Source: Herminiimonas sp. (GTDB lineage Bacteria > Pseudomonadota > Gammaproteobacteria > Burkholderiales > Burkholderiaceae_D). From it: a DNA stretch of 64,000 nucleotides. A program made the translations under genes and the position numbers. The DNA lies in the NCBI GenBank assembly GCA_028292665.1, contig JAQGLW010000113.1:42786-106785 (forward strand), in the 5' to 3' direction. The notes beneath the pieces were generated by a model. The model was given only the letters and a program-made list of their open reading frames with translations, had not been told where the DNA came from and made no database searches. This document shows, piece by piece, positions 1-8,490 of the stretch (its first letter is position 1; each line of letters opens with the position of its first letter).

Positions 1-57
1 ATCGTCGATATCGGTTTCCGGCAGGGTTTCAGCCAAAATCGGAGTTTGAATTGGCAT
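1..57 (-). CDS. rluD: 5' end of probable 23S rRNA pseudouridine synthase RluD (partial)
   Basis: An ATG on the minus strand at 57..55 opens a reading frame that stays open to the window edge and gives 19 residues (MPIQTPILAETLPETDIDD). It is divergent from bamD with a 59-bp gap. In betaproteobacteria the gene divergent from bamD (comL) is usually rluD, which makes the pseudouridines of 23S rRNA helix 69. That naming rests on gene order alone, because too little of the protein is present to show the S4 or catalytic domain. Confidence 0.5.
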   Translation of the reverse strand, partial: MPIQTPILAETLPETDIDD

Positions 58-116
58 TAGGGCAAGTCCCATCGGATATAATCATTCATTGTTTAGATGC
101 GTTCCTGCAAAATCTC

Positions 117-917
117 ATGCAAAAAAATTTATTGAAATTCACCATTCTCGCCTTTGTATTGTCGCTTTCGGCATGCGGCATATTCCAAAGCGAACCGATT
201 GATGAAACCAAAACATGGTCGGCCAACAGATTATACGCGGAGGCACGCGACGAATTATCAGGCGGGAATTACGATAAATCGATCGGCTATTTCGAAAAGC
301 TCGAATCGCGTTATCCGTTCGGCACTTATGCGCAGCAGGCACAGATGGAAATCGCTTATGCGCATTACCGCCAGGGCGATCAGGCGCAGGCCCTGGCTGC
401 GGTGGAACGCTTCATCAAGCTGCATCCGAATCATCCGAACGTCGACTACATGTACTATCTGCGCGGCCTGATCACGTTCAACGACAAGGTCAGCCTGTTC
501 GATTTCATATCGCATCAGGATCTGAGCGAGCGCGACCCGAAAGCGATACGCGACGCATTCGATTCGTTCAAGCAGCTGGTTGAGCGTTTCCCCAACAGCA
601 TTTATGCGAAGGATGCCGCCGCCCGCCTCGGTTATCTGGTCAATGCGATGGCGCAACACGATGTCCATGTCGCCAACTACTATTATCGGCGCGGCGCTTA
701 TCTGGCTGCGGCCACCCGCGCCCAGAGCGCCGTCAAGGATTACCGTGACGCACCCGCAATCGAAGAAGCATTGCTTATCATGGTCCGCTCCTACGATGCG
801 CTGGGAATGCCCGAACTGCGCGACGATGCGGAGCGCGTATTCAAAAAGAATTTTCCGAATAGCGCTTTATTGAGCGGCGCAGGCAAGAAAACCGGTCCGT
901 GGTGGAAGATCTGGTAA
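117..917 (+). CDS. bamD: Outer-membrane assembly lipoprotein BamD (ComL)
   Basis: BamD is the essential lipoprotein partner of BamA in the complex that inserts beta-barrel proteins into the outer membrane. The ATG at 117 gives MQKNLLKFTILAFVLSLSAC, a signal peptide ending in an LSAC lipobox with the acylated Cys at residue 20; an upstream in-frame start would put residues before the signal peptide. The rest is TPR-like (YFEKLESRYPFG, then EIAYAHYRQGDQAQALAAVERFIKLHP) and about 266 residues long, normal for the family. The start lies 59 bp from the divergent probable rluD. Identification is firm. Confidence 0.95.
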   Translation: MQKNLLKFTILAFVLSLSACGIFQSEPIDETKTWSANRLYAEARDELSGGNYDKSIGYFEKLESRYPFGTYAQQAQMEIAYAHYRQGDQAQALAAVERFIKLHPNHPNVDYMYYLRGLITFNDKVSLFDFISHQDLSERDPKAIRDAFDSFKQLVERFPNSIYAKDAAARLGYLVNAMAQHDVHVANYYYRRGAYLAAATRAQSAVKDYRDAPAIEEALLIMVRSYDALGMPELRDDAERVFKKNFPNSALLSGAGKKTGPWWKIW

Positions 918-931
918 CGGCCGCCGGCTGT

Positions 932-1708
932 TCAACCGGCTATTTTCCGGCGGAACAGCCAGTTGCGCTCGTTCGAAGCGTCCGCGTCGAACGCATAGCC
1001 TTCACTGTCGAACTTCTTCAATTTCTCGGCTTGCGTAATGCCTTTCACCGCCGCGTAACGCGCCATCAGGCCGCGGGCACGCTTCGCATGGAATGAAATC
1101 ACCTTGTATCGCCCGCCCTTCCAATCCTCGAAGACCGGTGTGATGACGGGCGTACCCAGCAGTTTGGGCCGGACCACCTTGAAATATTCTTCGGACGCCA
1201 GGTTGATCAACGCTTTTGATTTTTGCCCGGTCAATGCTTGATTGAGCGCTTGCGTCACCGCGTCACCCCAGAATGCATACAGATCCTTGCCGCGCGCATT
1301 CGGCAGCCTGGTGCCCATTTCAAGCCGATACGGCTGCATCAGATCGAGCGGACGCAGTACGCCGTACAAGCCGGATAGAATGCGGATATGCGACTGCGCA
1401 TAGTCGAGCTGCCTGGCAGTCAATGAAGGGGCATCGAGGCCCTCGTACACGTCGCCGTTGAACGCCAGGACCGCCTGTTTCGCATTTTTGGCAGTGAATT
1501 TCGGCGACCATGCGGCATAGCGCCCGGCATTCAATATCGCCAGCGGATCGGAAATACGCATCAGGCTGCCGATTTCCTCAGACGGCAACCGCTTCAGCAT
1601 ATCGATCAGTTCAGCCGAGCGCTTGATAAAATCCGGCCGGCTGTGAACATTGGTGGTGGCCGGCGTAGCGTAATCCAGTGTTTTCGCAGGCGATAGAACA
1701 ATCAGCAT
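932..1708 (-). CDS. yaaA: Peroxide stress protein YaaA (DUF328)
   Basis: YaaA-family proteins lower free intracellular iron and protect DNA during hydrogen-peroxide stress in E. coli, where they are OxyR controlled. The start at 1708 gives the family N-terminus [13 protein letters not shown]; a start 36 bp further upstream would add residues the family lacks. Other hallmarks are [13 protein letters not shown], the YEGLDA segment, [24 protein letters not shown] and the C-terminal [15 protein letters not shown]. The length of 258 residues is typical. The gene is convergent with bamD (14-bp gap) and divergent from the PIN-domain gene. No OxyR site was recognised in the 35-bp divergent gap. Confidence 0.93.
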   Translation of the reverse strand: MLIVLSPAKTLDYATPATTNVHSRPDFIKRSAELIDMLKRLPSEEIGSLMRISDPLAILNAGRYAAWSPKFTAKNAKQAVLAFNGDVYEGLDAPSLTARQLDYAQSHIRILSGLYGVLRPLDLMQPYRLEMGTRLPNARGKDLYAFWGDAVTQALNQALTGQKSKALINLASEEYFKVVRPKLLGTPVITPVFEDWKGGRYKVISFHAKRARGLMARYAAVKGITQAEKLKKFDSEGYAFDADASNERNWLFRRKIAG

Positions 1709-1743
1709 TTGATTTGAATACCGTTCAATAAAAATTTTTGACA

Positions 1744-2190
1744 ATGATACCGAAACGCATCGTAATCGACACGAATGTCTGTCTCGACCTATTCGTATTT
1801 CGCGATCCGCGCTGGGCAGGACTGCTTGCCGCGCTCAAGGAAGGCACGGTCGAAGCCGTCACGCGCGACGACTGCCGAACGGAATGGCTGATCGTTCTGG
1901 GCTATCCGCACCTGCCGCTGGACAACGACTCAAGGCCGCAAGCCGCGGCGGAATTCGATGCCCTGATCACCTGTATCGATGCGGCTGCATCCGGGTACGA
2001 TATCCGCCTGCCGGTCTGCAGCGATCCGGACGATCAGAAGTTCATGGAACTGGCGCGGGATGCCAACGCCGATGCGCTGATTACCAAAGACAAGGCATTG
2101 TTGAAGCTGGCCAGAAAAACGGCAAAGGCCGGCTTGTTCACCATCATGCCCCCGGATGCATGGGCGCTTTACAATGCACCCTCGCCTTAG
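1744..2190 (+). CDS. PIN-domain protein, putative toxin-type RNase
   Basis: The 148-residue product starts [17 protein letters not shown], with the first PIN acidic residue in IDTN, and continues with Glu/Asp-rich motifs ([30 protein letters not shown]) that supply the remaining metal-binding acids. This layout fits the family annotated as putative toxin-antitoxin system toxin component, PIN family (PF13470-like). No small antitoxin gene lies next to it: the upstream neighbour is divergent yaaA and downstream is an aminotransferase. It may therefore be a solitary PIN RNase rather than half of a toxin-antitoxin pair. A TTG at 1738 is an alternative start. Confidence 0.8.
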   Translation: MIPKRIVIDTNVCLDLFVFRDPRWAGLLAALKEGTVEAVTRDDCRTEWLIVLGYPHLPLDNDSRPQAAAEFDALITCIDAAASGYDIRLPVCSDPDDQKFMELARDANADALITKDKALLKLARKTAKAGLFTIMPPDAWALYNAPSP

Positions 2191-2284
2191 CGTCCTGATT
2201 GCGGAATCGATGGAATTGCAGGCAATCGCATCGGAACTCCCGCAAAAAGATAAAATGCAATTTTAGACATACACCGCCCCTGCA

Positions 2285-3490
2285 ATGAACATGCCTATCG
2301 ATCCCGTCCATTCCGCCGCGTCAGCGCCAGGCGCCGACTTCACTAAACTTGCGTCAAAGCTGCCGCAGGTCGGCACCACGATTTTCACGGTGATGTCGGC
2401 ACTGGCGGCAGAGAAAGGCGCGGTGAATCTCGGTCAGGGATTCCCGGATTTCGATTGCGACCAGGCACTGATCGATTCCGTCACCGGCGCAATGAAGAAT
2501 GGATTGAACCAATATCCGCCAATGGCCGGCATCCCGTCGTTGCGCGAAGCGATCGCCAAAAAAATCCAAAACCTGTACACCCACGCATACGATCCGGCAA
2601 CTGAAATCACGATTACTGCCGGCGCCACGCAAGCGCTCCTGACCGCCGTCATGTGCAGCGTCCATCCAGGCGACGAAGTCATCGTGATCGAACCGGCCTA
2701 CGACAGCTATGTACCGGCAATTGAACTGGCAGGCGGCATACCGGTGTTCGTGAAGATGGAAATCAGTCCGCAAGGTTACGCCGTGCCCTGGGCCGGAGTG
2801 GCGGCGGCAGTGACGGCGAAAACGCGGATGATCATGATCAATTCGCCGCACAATCCGACCGGTTCGGTGCTGCGTGCAGCCGATATACAGGCTCTGACGG
2901 ATATCGTGCGCGGCACCGATATCCTGATTTTGTCGGACGAGGTTTACGAGCATATGGTCTATGACGGCGCACGGCATGAGTCGGTGTGCCGCCATCCGGA
3001 GCTTGCGGCGCGCTCGTTTGTCGTATCGAGTTTCGGCAAGACCTATCACGTTACCGGGTGGAAAATCGGCTATGTCGCCGCGCCGGAAGCATTGATGGCC
3101 GAGTTCCGCAAGGTCCATCAGTTCAACGTATTCACCGTCAACACGCCGGTGCAGCATGGCCTTGCCGCCTACATGTCCAATCCCGCGCCATATGTCGAAC
3201 TGCCTGCGTTTTATCAGCGCAAGCGCGACCTGTTTCGCGGCCGGCTCGGAAAAACGCGCTTCAGGCTGCTGCCTTCGGACGGCACGTATTTTCAGTGCGT
3301 CGACTATTCCGCGATTTCGGACATGGCGGAAGCGGATTTCGCCAAGTGGCTGACGGCGGAAATCGGCGTGGCGGCGATTCCGGTTTCCGCGTTCTATCAT
3401 CAGCCGCGGGAATCCGGCATCGTGCGCTTTTGTTTCGCGAAGAAGGATCAAACGCTGCAATCGGCACTCGACCGGCTGGCGGCGCTCTGA
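2285..3490 (+). CDS. Class I/II PLP-dependent aminotransferase, methionine aminotransferase (YbdL) type
   Basis: This is a fold-type I aminotransferase of 401 residues. Visible motifs are VNLGQGFPDFD near the N-terminus, AGATQALLTAV (phosphate cup), INSPHNPTGSVL, LSDEVYEHMVYDG, and SSFGKTYHVTGWKIGY with the Schiff-base Lys near residue 252. The C-terminal Arg region reads SGIVRFCFAK. The combination matches the YbdL/kynurenine aminotransferase group, which transaminates methionine and aromatic amino acids. The substrate cannot be fixed from sequence. A second ATG lies two codons inside. It is probably co-transcribed with the enoyl-CoA hydratase-like gene 55 bp downstream. Confidence 0.88.
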   Translation: MNMPIDPVHSAASAPGADFTKLASKLPQVGTTIFTVMSALAAEKGAVNLGQGFPDFDCDQALIDSVTGAMKNGLNQYPPMAGIPSLREAIAKKIQNLYTHAYDPATEITITAGATQALLTAVMCSVHPGDEVIVIEPAYDSYVPAIELAGGIPVFVKMEISPQGYAVPWAGVAAAVTAKTRMIMINSPHNPTGSVLRAADIQALTDIVRGTDILILSDEVYEHMVYDGARHESVCRHPELAARSFVVSSFGKTYHVTGWKIGYVAAPEALMAEFRKVHQFNVFTVNTPVQHGLAAYMSNPAPYVELPAFYQRKRDLFRGRLGKTRFRLLPSDGTYFQCVDYSAISDMAEADFAKWLTAEIGVAAIPVSAFYHQPRESGIVRFCFAKKDQTLQSALDRLAAL

Positions 3491-3545
3491 AATACCGGAA
3501 GCTTATCCATTTATCCTGCCAATTTTTCCTGACTGATTGCCCGCC

Positions 3546-4325
3546 ATGTCCGCCGAACTCCAAGCCGCCCGCCGTGATGCCACGCTGATTCTGACGCTGT
3601 CCAATCCCGGCGCAAAGAATGCGCTGCATCCCGACATGTATGCCGCCGCAATCGAGACGTTATCGACCGCCGAGCGTGACGACTCCATCCGTGCCGTCGT
3701 GCTGACCGGTGCCGGCAACTTTTTTTGCGCCGGCGGCAATCTGAACCAATTGCTCGAAAACCGCACGAAAGACAAGTCGGTGCAAGCCGATACGATCGAC
3801 AACCTGCACGGCTGGATCGAGGCTATCCGCGATTGTCCGAAGCCGGTCATCGCCGCTGTCGACGGCGCGGCAGCCGGCGCCGGATTTTCGCTGGCTCTGG
3901 CGTGCGACATGATCGTGGCCGGCATGTCCGCCAAATTCGTGATGGCCTATGTCAAGGTCGGCTTGACGCCGGACGGCGGCGCATCGTGGTTCCTGTCGCA
4001 GGCGCTGCCGCGCCAGATAGCGACGGAAATCCTGATCGAAGGCAAACCCGTCCTGGCGCCGCGGCTGCACGAACTCGGCCTCGTCAACAAAGTGGTGCCC
4101 GACGGTTCCGCACTGGATGCCGCATTAGCCTGGGCCGACGAACTGGCGGCGTTATCGCCCAATGCCGTCGAACGCATCAAATCACTGGTGCGCGATGCCC
4201 AAGGCAATTCCCTGGCACAGCATTTCGAGACCGAGAAGCATAACTTCGTCGAAAGCCTGCATCATCGCGATGCGCAGGAAGGCATCAGCGCGTTTCTGGA
4301 AAAAAGAAAGCCCCGCTACAAATGA
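3546..4325 (+). CDS. Enoyl-CoA hydratase/isomerase (crotonase) family protein
   Basis: A crotonase-fold protein of 259 residues from the ATG at 3546; a TTG nine bases upstream is possible but less likely. The two oxyanion-hole segments are visible: FFCAGGNL near residues 59-66 and AAVDGAAAGAGFSLALACDMIVA about 45 residues later. KVGLTPDGGASWFL and the C-terminal helix complete the fold. Crotonases hydrate, isomerise or hydrolyse acyl-CoA thioesters; the sequence resembles proteins annotated as alternative-type oxepin-CoA hydrolase, but the precise reaction is uncertain. Its stop overlaps the next start by 4 bp (ATGA), so the two are translationally coupled. Confidence 0.88.
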   Translation: MSAELQAARRDATLILTLSNPGAKNALHPDMYAAAIETLSTAERDDSIRAVVLTGAGNFFCAGGNLNQLLENRTKDKSVQADTIDNLHGWIEAIRDCPKPVIAAVDGAAAGAGFSLALACDMIVAGMSAKFVMAYVKVGLTPDGGASWFLSQALPRQIATEILIEGKPVLAPRLHELGLVNKVVPDGSALDAALAWADELAALSPNAVERIKSLVRDAQGNSLAQHFETEKHNFVESLHHRDAQEGISAFLEKRKPRYK

Positions 4326-5026
4326 GTTCCCATGCGAGACGCCGCATTTACCTGATGCGGCATGGCAGCGTGACCTATTTCGATGCTGCCGGCAAACCGT
4401 ATTTACCGGAGTCGGTCCCGCTGAACGAACAAGGCCGTGCGCAAGCAACCGCTGCCGGCAAAATCTTTGCGCAGGAAAACATCCGGTTCGACCGTCTGAT
4501 CGTTTCCGGCTTGCCGCGCACCGTTGAAACCGCATCCCGCGTGCTGGCTGAAACGGGCCAGCAAATTGCGTTCGAGCATTGGCCGGATCTGACAGAGCTG
4601 AAAGGCGGGAAGCTTGCCGCCATTGTGGATACTGATTTAAAAGAGGCATTTACCGGCGCATTCGATGGCGTAGTTCCGGAACACAAGCAGTTTCTGGGTG
4701 GAGAAACGATCGGCCAGTTGATGGATCGCATCCATCCGGCCATTGACCGATTGCGTGCCGATCGATCCTGGGATACCGTTTTACTGGTGTTGCATGGCGG
4801 TGTGAATCGCGCAATCTTGTCTTATGCGCTCACCGGACAGCGTCTGTTTTTAGGCAACCTGGCGCAGACGGCGGGCTGCATCAATGCGCTGGATGCCGGC
4901 GATATTGCCAACGACTGGGTGGTGCGTTTCGTTAATTATTCGCCGCTGGCGGGACTGCAAGGCGAATCCCGCAGTACGACGATGGAAACCTTGCTGGACC
5001 AGTACAGGAAATCCCGGAAACTCTGA
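4322..5026 (+). CDS. Histidine phosphatase family protein (phosphoglycerate mutase-like)
   Basis: The N-terminus carries the catalytic RHG triad in IYLMRHGSVTYFD, followed by PLNEQGRAQATAAGKIF and SGLPRTVETA. A second His lies in VLLVLHGGVNRAILSYAL. At 234 residues it fits the branch-1 histidine phosphatases, which use a phospho-His intermediate; substrates range from sugar phosphates to alpha-ribazole phosphate and cannot be inferred here. It overlaps the crotonase gene by 4 bp, and the operon with the aminotransferase suggests a catabolic rather than glycolytic role (inference). Confidence 0.88.
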   Translation: MSSHARRRIYLMRHGSVTYFDAAGKPYLPESVPLNEQGRAQATAAGKIFAQENIRFDRLIVSGLPRTVETASRVLAETGQQIAFEHWPDLTELKGGKLAAIVDTDLKEAFTGAFDGVVPEHKQFLGGETIGQLMDRIHPAIDRLRADRSWDTVLLVLHGGVNRAILSYALTGQRLFLGNLAQTAGCINALDAGDIANDWVVRFVNYSPLAGLQGESRSTTMETLLDQYRKSRKL

Positions 5027-5052
5027 AGCAATGCCGGGCGGTTTCATTGCGA

Positions 5053-5066
5053 TGAAATGCATTTCA
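5053..5066. promoter_or_regulatory. Perfect 14-bp palindrome upstream of the acyl-CoA operon
   Basis: TGAAATGCATTTCA reads identically on both strands and lies 76 bp upstream of the start at 5142, six bases before a second palindrome. A perfect 14-bp dyad in a promoter region suggests a dimeric regulator site. The regulator is unknown. Confidence 0.4.
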
Positions 5067-5071
5067 AAATA

Positions 5072-5101
5072 GTACGATCGTACGATTTCATGATGTAGAA
5101 T
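5072..5101 (+). promoter_or_regulatory. Candidate TetR-type operator and -10 element of the acyl-CoA operon
   Basis: GTACGATCGTAC (5072-5083) is a perfect 12-bp palindrome located where the -35 element should be, followed by a -10-like TAGAAT at 5096-5101. A related 9-of-12 site, GCACGACCGTTC, lies at 11910-11921 in front of the minus-strand acyl-CoA operon. TetR-family regulators of fatty or branched acyl-CoA degradation in proteobacteria bind palindromes of this general look; that assignment is inference. Confidence 0.5.
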
Positions 5102-5141
5102 GGACCGCTGATAATTCCGCACGCTTCTCGCAGGAGACACG

Positions 5142-6209
5142 ATGTACGAAGAATATATGGGCACCAAGCCGGTTTCCGAGCGCCAGAAATTCGATCTCGG
5201 CGCCTTGCAGGAATACATGCGCCGGCATGTGGAAGGATTCTCCGGCGACCTGACGATCGAGCAATTCAAAGGCGGCCAGTCCAATCCGACCTTCAAACTG
5301 ACTGCCGATGGACAGCGCTATGTGTTGCGCACCAAACCGGGGCCGGCTGCCAGGCTGCTCGCATCCGCGCATGCGATCGACCGCGAATTCCGCGTGATGG
5401 ATGCACTGAACAAATCGGGCTTCCCCGCTGCAAAACAACATGTGCTGTGCATCGATGAATCCATCATCGGCCGCGCATTCTATGTGATGGAATTCGTCGA
5501 TGGCCGCGTATTGTGGGACCAGTCCCTGCCCGGCATGACCAATGCGGAGCGCGCCGCATATTATGACGAAATGAACCGCGTCATCGCGCAGCTGCACACG
5601 ATCGACCATGCAGCGATCGGTCTGGCCGGTTACGGCAAGCCCGGCAATTATTTCGCACGCCAGATCGACCGCTGGACCAGGCAGTACAAGGCATCCGAGA
5701 CGGAGAAAATCGATGCGATGGACAAGCTGATCGAATGGCTTCCGAACCATATTCCGCCGGGCGACGAGACCAGCATCGTGCATGGCGACTATCGGCTCGA
5801 CAACATGATTTTCCATCCGGCCGAACCGCGCATTCTTGCGGTCCTGGACTGGGAGCTGTCCACACTGGGCCACCCGCTAGCGGATTTTTCCTATCACTGC
5901 ATGAGCTGGCATATTCCACAGGGCCAATTCCGCGGCATAGGCGGACTCGATCACAAAGCGCTGGGGATTCCGACCGAAGAAGAATACATCGCGAAGTATT
6001 GCGAGCGCACCGGCAAGACCATCCGCAACGAAGATTTCACTTTTTACCTGGCGTACAACATGTTCCGCATGGCCGGCATCCTGCAGGGCATCATGAAGCG
6101 TTATGTCGATGGCACCGCGTCGAGCGAACAGGCGCTGAAGTCCGGCCAGGCCGCTCGCCCGATGGCGGAAATGGGATGGCGTTACGCATCGGGCAGGAAA
6201 ATTCAATAA
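5142..6209 (+). CDS. Phosphotransferase family protein of the ACAD10/11 type (APH fold)
   Basis: An aminoglycoside-phosphotransferase-fold protein of 355 residues. The Gly-rich start of the kinase lobe is FKGGQSNPTFKL, the ATP-binding Lys is in YVLRTKPG, the catalytic loop is SIVHGDYRLDNMIFHP and the metal-binding motif is AVLDWELSTLGHPLADFSY. This form is paired with an acyl-CoA dehydrogenase in many bacteria and fused to one in animal ACAD10/ACAD11, where the kinase domain phosphorylates 4-hydroxyacyl-CoA. The dehydrogenase gene follows after 23 bp, so a role in 4-hydroxy acid catabolism is a good inference. An AGGAGA ribosome site precedes the start. Confidence 0.9.
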   Translation: MYEEYMGTKPVSERQKFDLGALQEYMRRHVEGFSGDLTIEQFKGGQSNPTFKLTADGQRYVLRTKPGPAARLLASAHAIDREFRVMDALNKSGFPAAKQHVLCIDESIIGRAFYVMEFVDGRVLWDQSLPGMTNAERAAYYDEMNRVIAQLHTIDHAAIGLAGYGKPGNYFARQIDRWTRQYKASETEKIDAMDKLIEWLPNHIPPGDETSIVHGDYRLDNMIFHPAEPRILAVLDWELSTLGHPLADFSYHCMSWHIPQGQFRGIGGLDHKALGIPTEEEYIAKYCERTGKTIRNEDFTFYLAYNMFRMAGILQGIMKRYVDGTASSEQALKSGQAARPMAEMGWRYASGRKIQ

Positions 6210-6232
6210 GGTAATTTACTCCAGGAGACGTC

Positions 6233-7495
6233 ATGGAATTCGAATACTCGGACCGCTGCAAGGAATTGCAGGGAAAATTACTCAGGTTCATGGATGAGCA
6301 TATCTATCCGAACGAAAAAGCGTACAAGGAGGAAGTCGACCGCAACGGCCGGGAAAAAGGCAATCGCTGGCTGCCGACCTCGATTATCGAGGAATTGAAA
6401 CCGAAAGCCCGCGAACAGGGTTTGTGGAACCTGTTTTTGCCGAAATCGGTGCGTGCGCCGGAAGGTTTGTCGAATCTCGATTACGCGCCGTTGTGCGAAA
6501 TCATGGGCCGGGTCGGCTGGGCGCCGGAAGTATTCAATTGCGCTGCGCCCGACACCGGCAATATGGAAACGATCGAGCGCTATGGCACCGAAGAACACAA
6601 GCGCCAATGGCTCGAGCCATTGCTGCGCGGCGAAATCCGTTCGGCGTTCGCAATGACGGAACCGGCGGTCGCATCATCGGACGCCACCAATATCGCCACC
6701 CGCATAGAGCGGGACGGCGACGACTATCTGATCAACGGCCATAAGTGGTGGATTTCCGGCGCCGGCGATCCGCGCTGCAAGATTTTCATCCTGATGGGCA
6801 AGACCGATCCCGACGCGCCGCGCCATTCGCAGCAGTCGATGATCCTGGTGCCGGCCGCAACCGAAGGCGTCACTATCAGGCGGCCGCTGCCGGTATTCGG
6901 CTATGACGATGCGCCGCACGGCCATTGCGAAATCACCTACGAAAACGTGCGCGTGCCGGCATCCAATCTGCTGCTCGGCGAAGGCCGCGGTTTCGAAATT
7001 GCGCAAGGCCGCCTGGGACCGGGCCGCATCCACCATTGCATGCGCGCCATCGGCGTGGCGGAACGCGCGCTGGCGCTGATGTGCAAGCGCTTGAACGAGC
7101 GGGTCGCATTCGGCCGCAGAATTTCCGAGCAAAGCATCTGGCGCGAGCGCATCGCCGAATCGCGGATCCGGATCGATACCGCACGTTTGCTGACGCTCAA
7201 GGCCGCCTACATGATGGACACCGTCGGCAACAAGCATGCGAAAGCCGAAATCGCGATGATCAAGGTGCTGGCCCCGAACGTGGCGCAACAGGTTCTCGAC
7301 TGGTCGATCCAGGCGCACGGCGCAGCCGGCGTATCGGATGAATTTCCGCTGGCTTACATGTGGGCCGGCAACCGCACGCTGCGCATCGCCGACGGTCCGG
7401 ATGAAGTGCATCGCAACGCGGTCGCCAAACTGGAACTGGCCAAGCATATGTCATTGCCGGGCGGAGAGCCGGATATGCCGGTTACACGTTCATAG
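6233..7495 (+). CDS. Acyl-CoA dehydrogenase, ACAD10/11-like
   Basis: A flavin-dependent acyl-CoA dehydrogenase of 420 residues. The acyl-CoA dehydrogenase signatures are [40 protein letters not shown] and the C-terminal [37 protein letters not shown]. The active-site position of the ACAD10/11 subgroup lies in this last segment. It follows the APH-fold gene by 23 bp with an AGGAG site, forming the two-gene unit equivalent to human ACAD11. Together they probably convert 4-hydroxyacyl-CoA into a 2-enoyl-CoA for beta-oxidation (family knowledge; the substrate here is inferred). Confidence 0.92.
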   Translation: MEFEYSDRCKELQGKLLRFMDEHIYPNEKAYKEEVDRNGREKGNRWLPTSIIEELKPKAREQGLWNLFLPKSVRAPEGLSNLDYAPLCEIMGRVGWAPEVFNCAAPDTGNMETIERYGTEEHKRQWLEPLLRGEIRSAFAMTEPAVASSDATNIATRIERDGDDYLINGHKWWISGAGDPRCKIFILMGKTDPDAPRHSQQSMILVPAATEGVTIRRPLPVFGYDDAPHGHCEITYENVRVPASNLLLGEGRGFEIAQGRLGPGRIHHCMRAIGVAERALALMCKRLNERVAFGRRISEQSIWRERIAESRIRIDTARLLTLKAAYMMDTVGNKHAKAEIAMIKVLAPNVAQQVLDWSIQAHGAAGVSDEFPLAYMWAGNRTLRIADGPDEVHRNAVAKLELAKHMSLPGGEPDMPVTRS

Positions 7496-7551
7496 GTCAA
7501 GCAGAACAGCTTCCTTTTCCTGCCAAGCTCATGGGAGCCTGACCTTTCCAG

Positions 7552-7596
7552 CCTCATCCCGGCCCTTCCCTGCAATGGGGAAGGGCCGGGATGAGG
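7552..7596. repeat. 19-bp perfect inverted repeat, REP-like element or strong hairpin
   Basis: The arms 7552-7570 and 7578-7596 are perfect reverse complements with a 7-base loop. The arm composition (CCTCATCCCGGCCCTTCCC) resembles the dispersed 'cctcatccc...cccttc' palindromes common between genes in beta- and gammaproteobacteria. No T-tract follows, so it is not a canonical terminator, but it would still form a very stable hairpin after the dehydrogenase gene. Confidence 0.6.
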
Positions 7597-7739
7597 GTAA
7601 AGACATCGATCGACGGCAGGCATATCATGCCCCGGTTTTCAGGCACGCAACCCCGCCTGCGAAGAATTTCAAAATTCTGCATAATCATGCAGCGCATGAA
7701 ATTTCCCCACCCATACAGCATGACACTTCAGAGGAAAAA

Positions 7740-8432
7740 ATGATCGACGTCTATTCCACCGCAACACCGAACGGCCATAAGGTCCACATCATGCTGGAAG
7801 AGTGCGGCCTTCCCTATCGGATCCATCATATCGACATCGGGGCCGGCGACCAGTTCAAGCCCGAGTTCCTGGCGATTTCGCCGAACAACAAGATTCCCGC
7901 GATCGTCGACGCCGACGGGCCGGACGGCAAACCGATTTCGTTATTCGAATCCGGTGCGATCCTGGTCTATCTTGCAAGCAAGACCGGCAAGTTTCTTGGC
8001 GCCACCGATCGCGAAAAATTCACGACGCTGCAATGGCTGATGTTCCAGATGGGGGGTGTCGGCCCGATGCTGGGCCAGGCGCATCATTTCCGGAACTACG
8101 CGCCGGAAAAAATCGAGTATGCGATCAACCGCTATACCAATGAAGCCAAACGTCTGTATGGCGTATTGGACAAACAGCTGTCAAAGACCGGCTATCTGGC
8201 CGGCGATGACTATACGATTGCCGATATCGCGACTTTTCCGTGGACGCGTTCCTGGAAAAATCAGGGTATCGACTGGGCCGAATTTCCGCATGCCAAGCGC
8301 TGGTTCGACGAGATCAGCGCACGTCCGGCAGTCCAACGCGGCGTCGAAGTGCTGGCGAATATGCGCAGGCAACTGATGGATGACAAAGCGAAGGAGACAT
8401 TGTTCGGCGCTACGCAATATACGAAGCGTTAA
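7740..8432 (+). CDS. Glutathione S-transferase family protein (YghU/YfcG-like)
   Basis: The ATG at 7740, preceded by AGAGGAAAAA, gives 230 residues starting MIDVYSTATPNGHKVHIMLEE. The N-terminal thioredoxin-like domain has the Asn of TPNGHK that replaces the usual catalytic Tyr/Ser in Nu-class enzymes, NNKIPAIVD (cis-Pro) and LFESGAILVYLA. The C-terminal helical domain has TLQWLMFQMGGVGPMLGQAHHF and YTIADIATFPW. Nu-class GSTs have disulfide-reductase or peroxidase activity with glutathione. An open frame extends far upstream through the dehydrogenase gene but has no support as coding sequence. Confidence 0.9.
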   Translation: MIDVYSTATPNGHKVHIMLEECGLPYRIHHIDIGAGDQFKPEFLAISPNNKIPAIVDADGPDGKPISLFESGAILVYLASKTGKFLGATDREKFTTLQWLMFQMGGVGPMLGQAHHFRNYAPEKIEYAINRYTNEAKRLYGVLDKQLSKTGYLAGDDYTIADIATFPWTRSWKNQGIDWAEFPHAKRWFDEISARPAVQRGVEVLANMRRQLMDDKAKETLFGATQYTKR

Positions 8433-8446
8433 CCAATGACGATGCG

Positions 8447-8477
8447 GCCGTTCCCCGCGCGATCAGCAGGGAACGGC
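8447..8477. terminator. Hairpin between convergent gst and maoC genes
   Basis: GCCGTTCCC (8447-8455) pairs with GGGAACGGC (8469-8477) in the 58-bp convergent gap. It lacks a clear T-tract on either strand, so it is a possible bidirectional 3' end element rather than a textbook terminator. Confidence 0.45.
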
Positions 8478-8490
8478 GCCAATGCAACCA

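Noticed and set aside
2354..3460. 368-codon minus-strand ORF across the aminotransferase
   Set aside because: It is the mirror frame of a clear aminotransferase gene, is His/Arg-rich and shows no domain.
7338..7739. Upstream extension of the GST frame
   Set aside because: It runs through the end of the dehydrogenase gene and the REP-like repeat; the GST family begins at 7740 with a good ribosome site.
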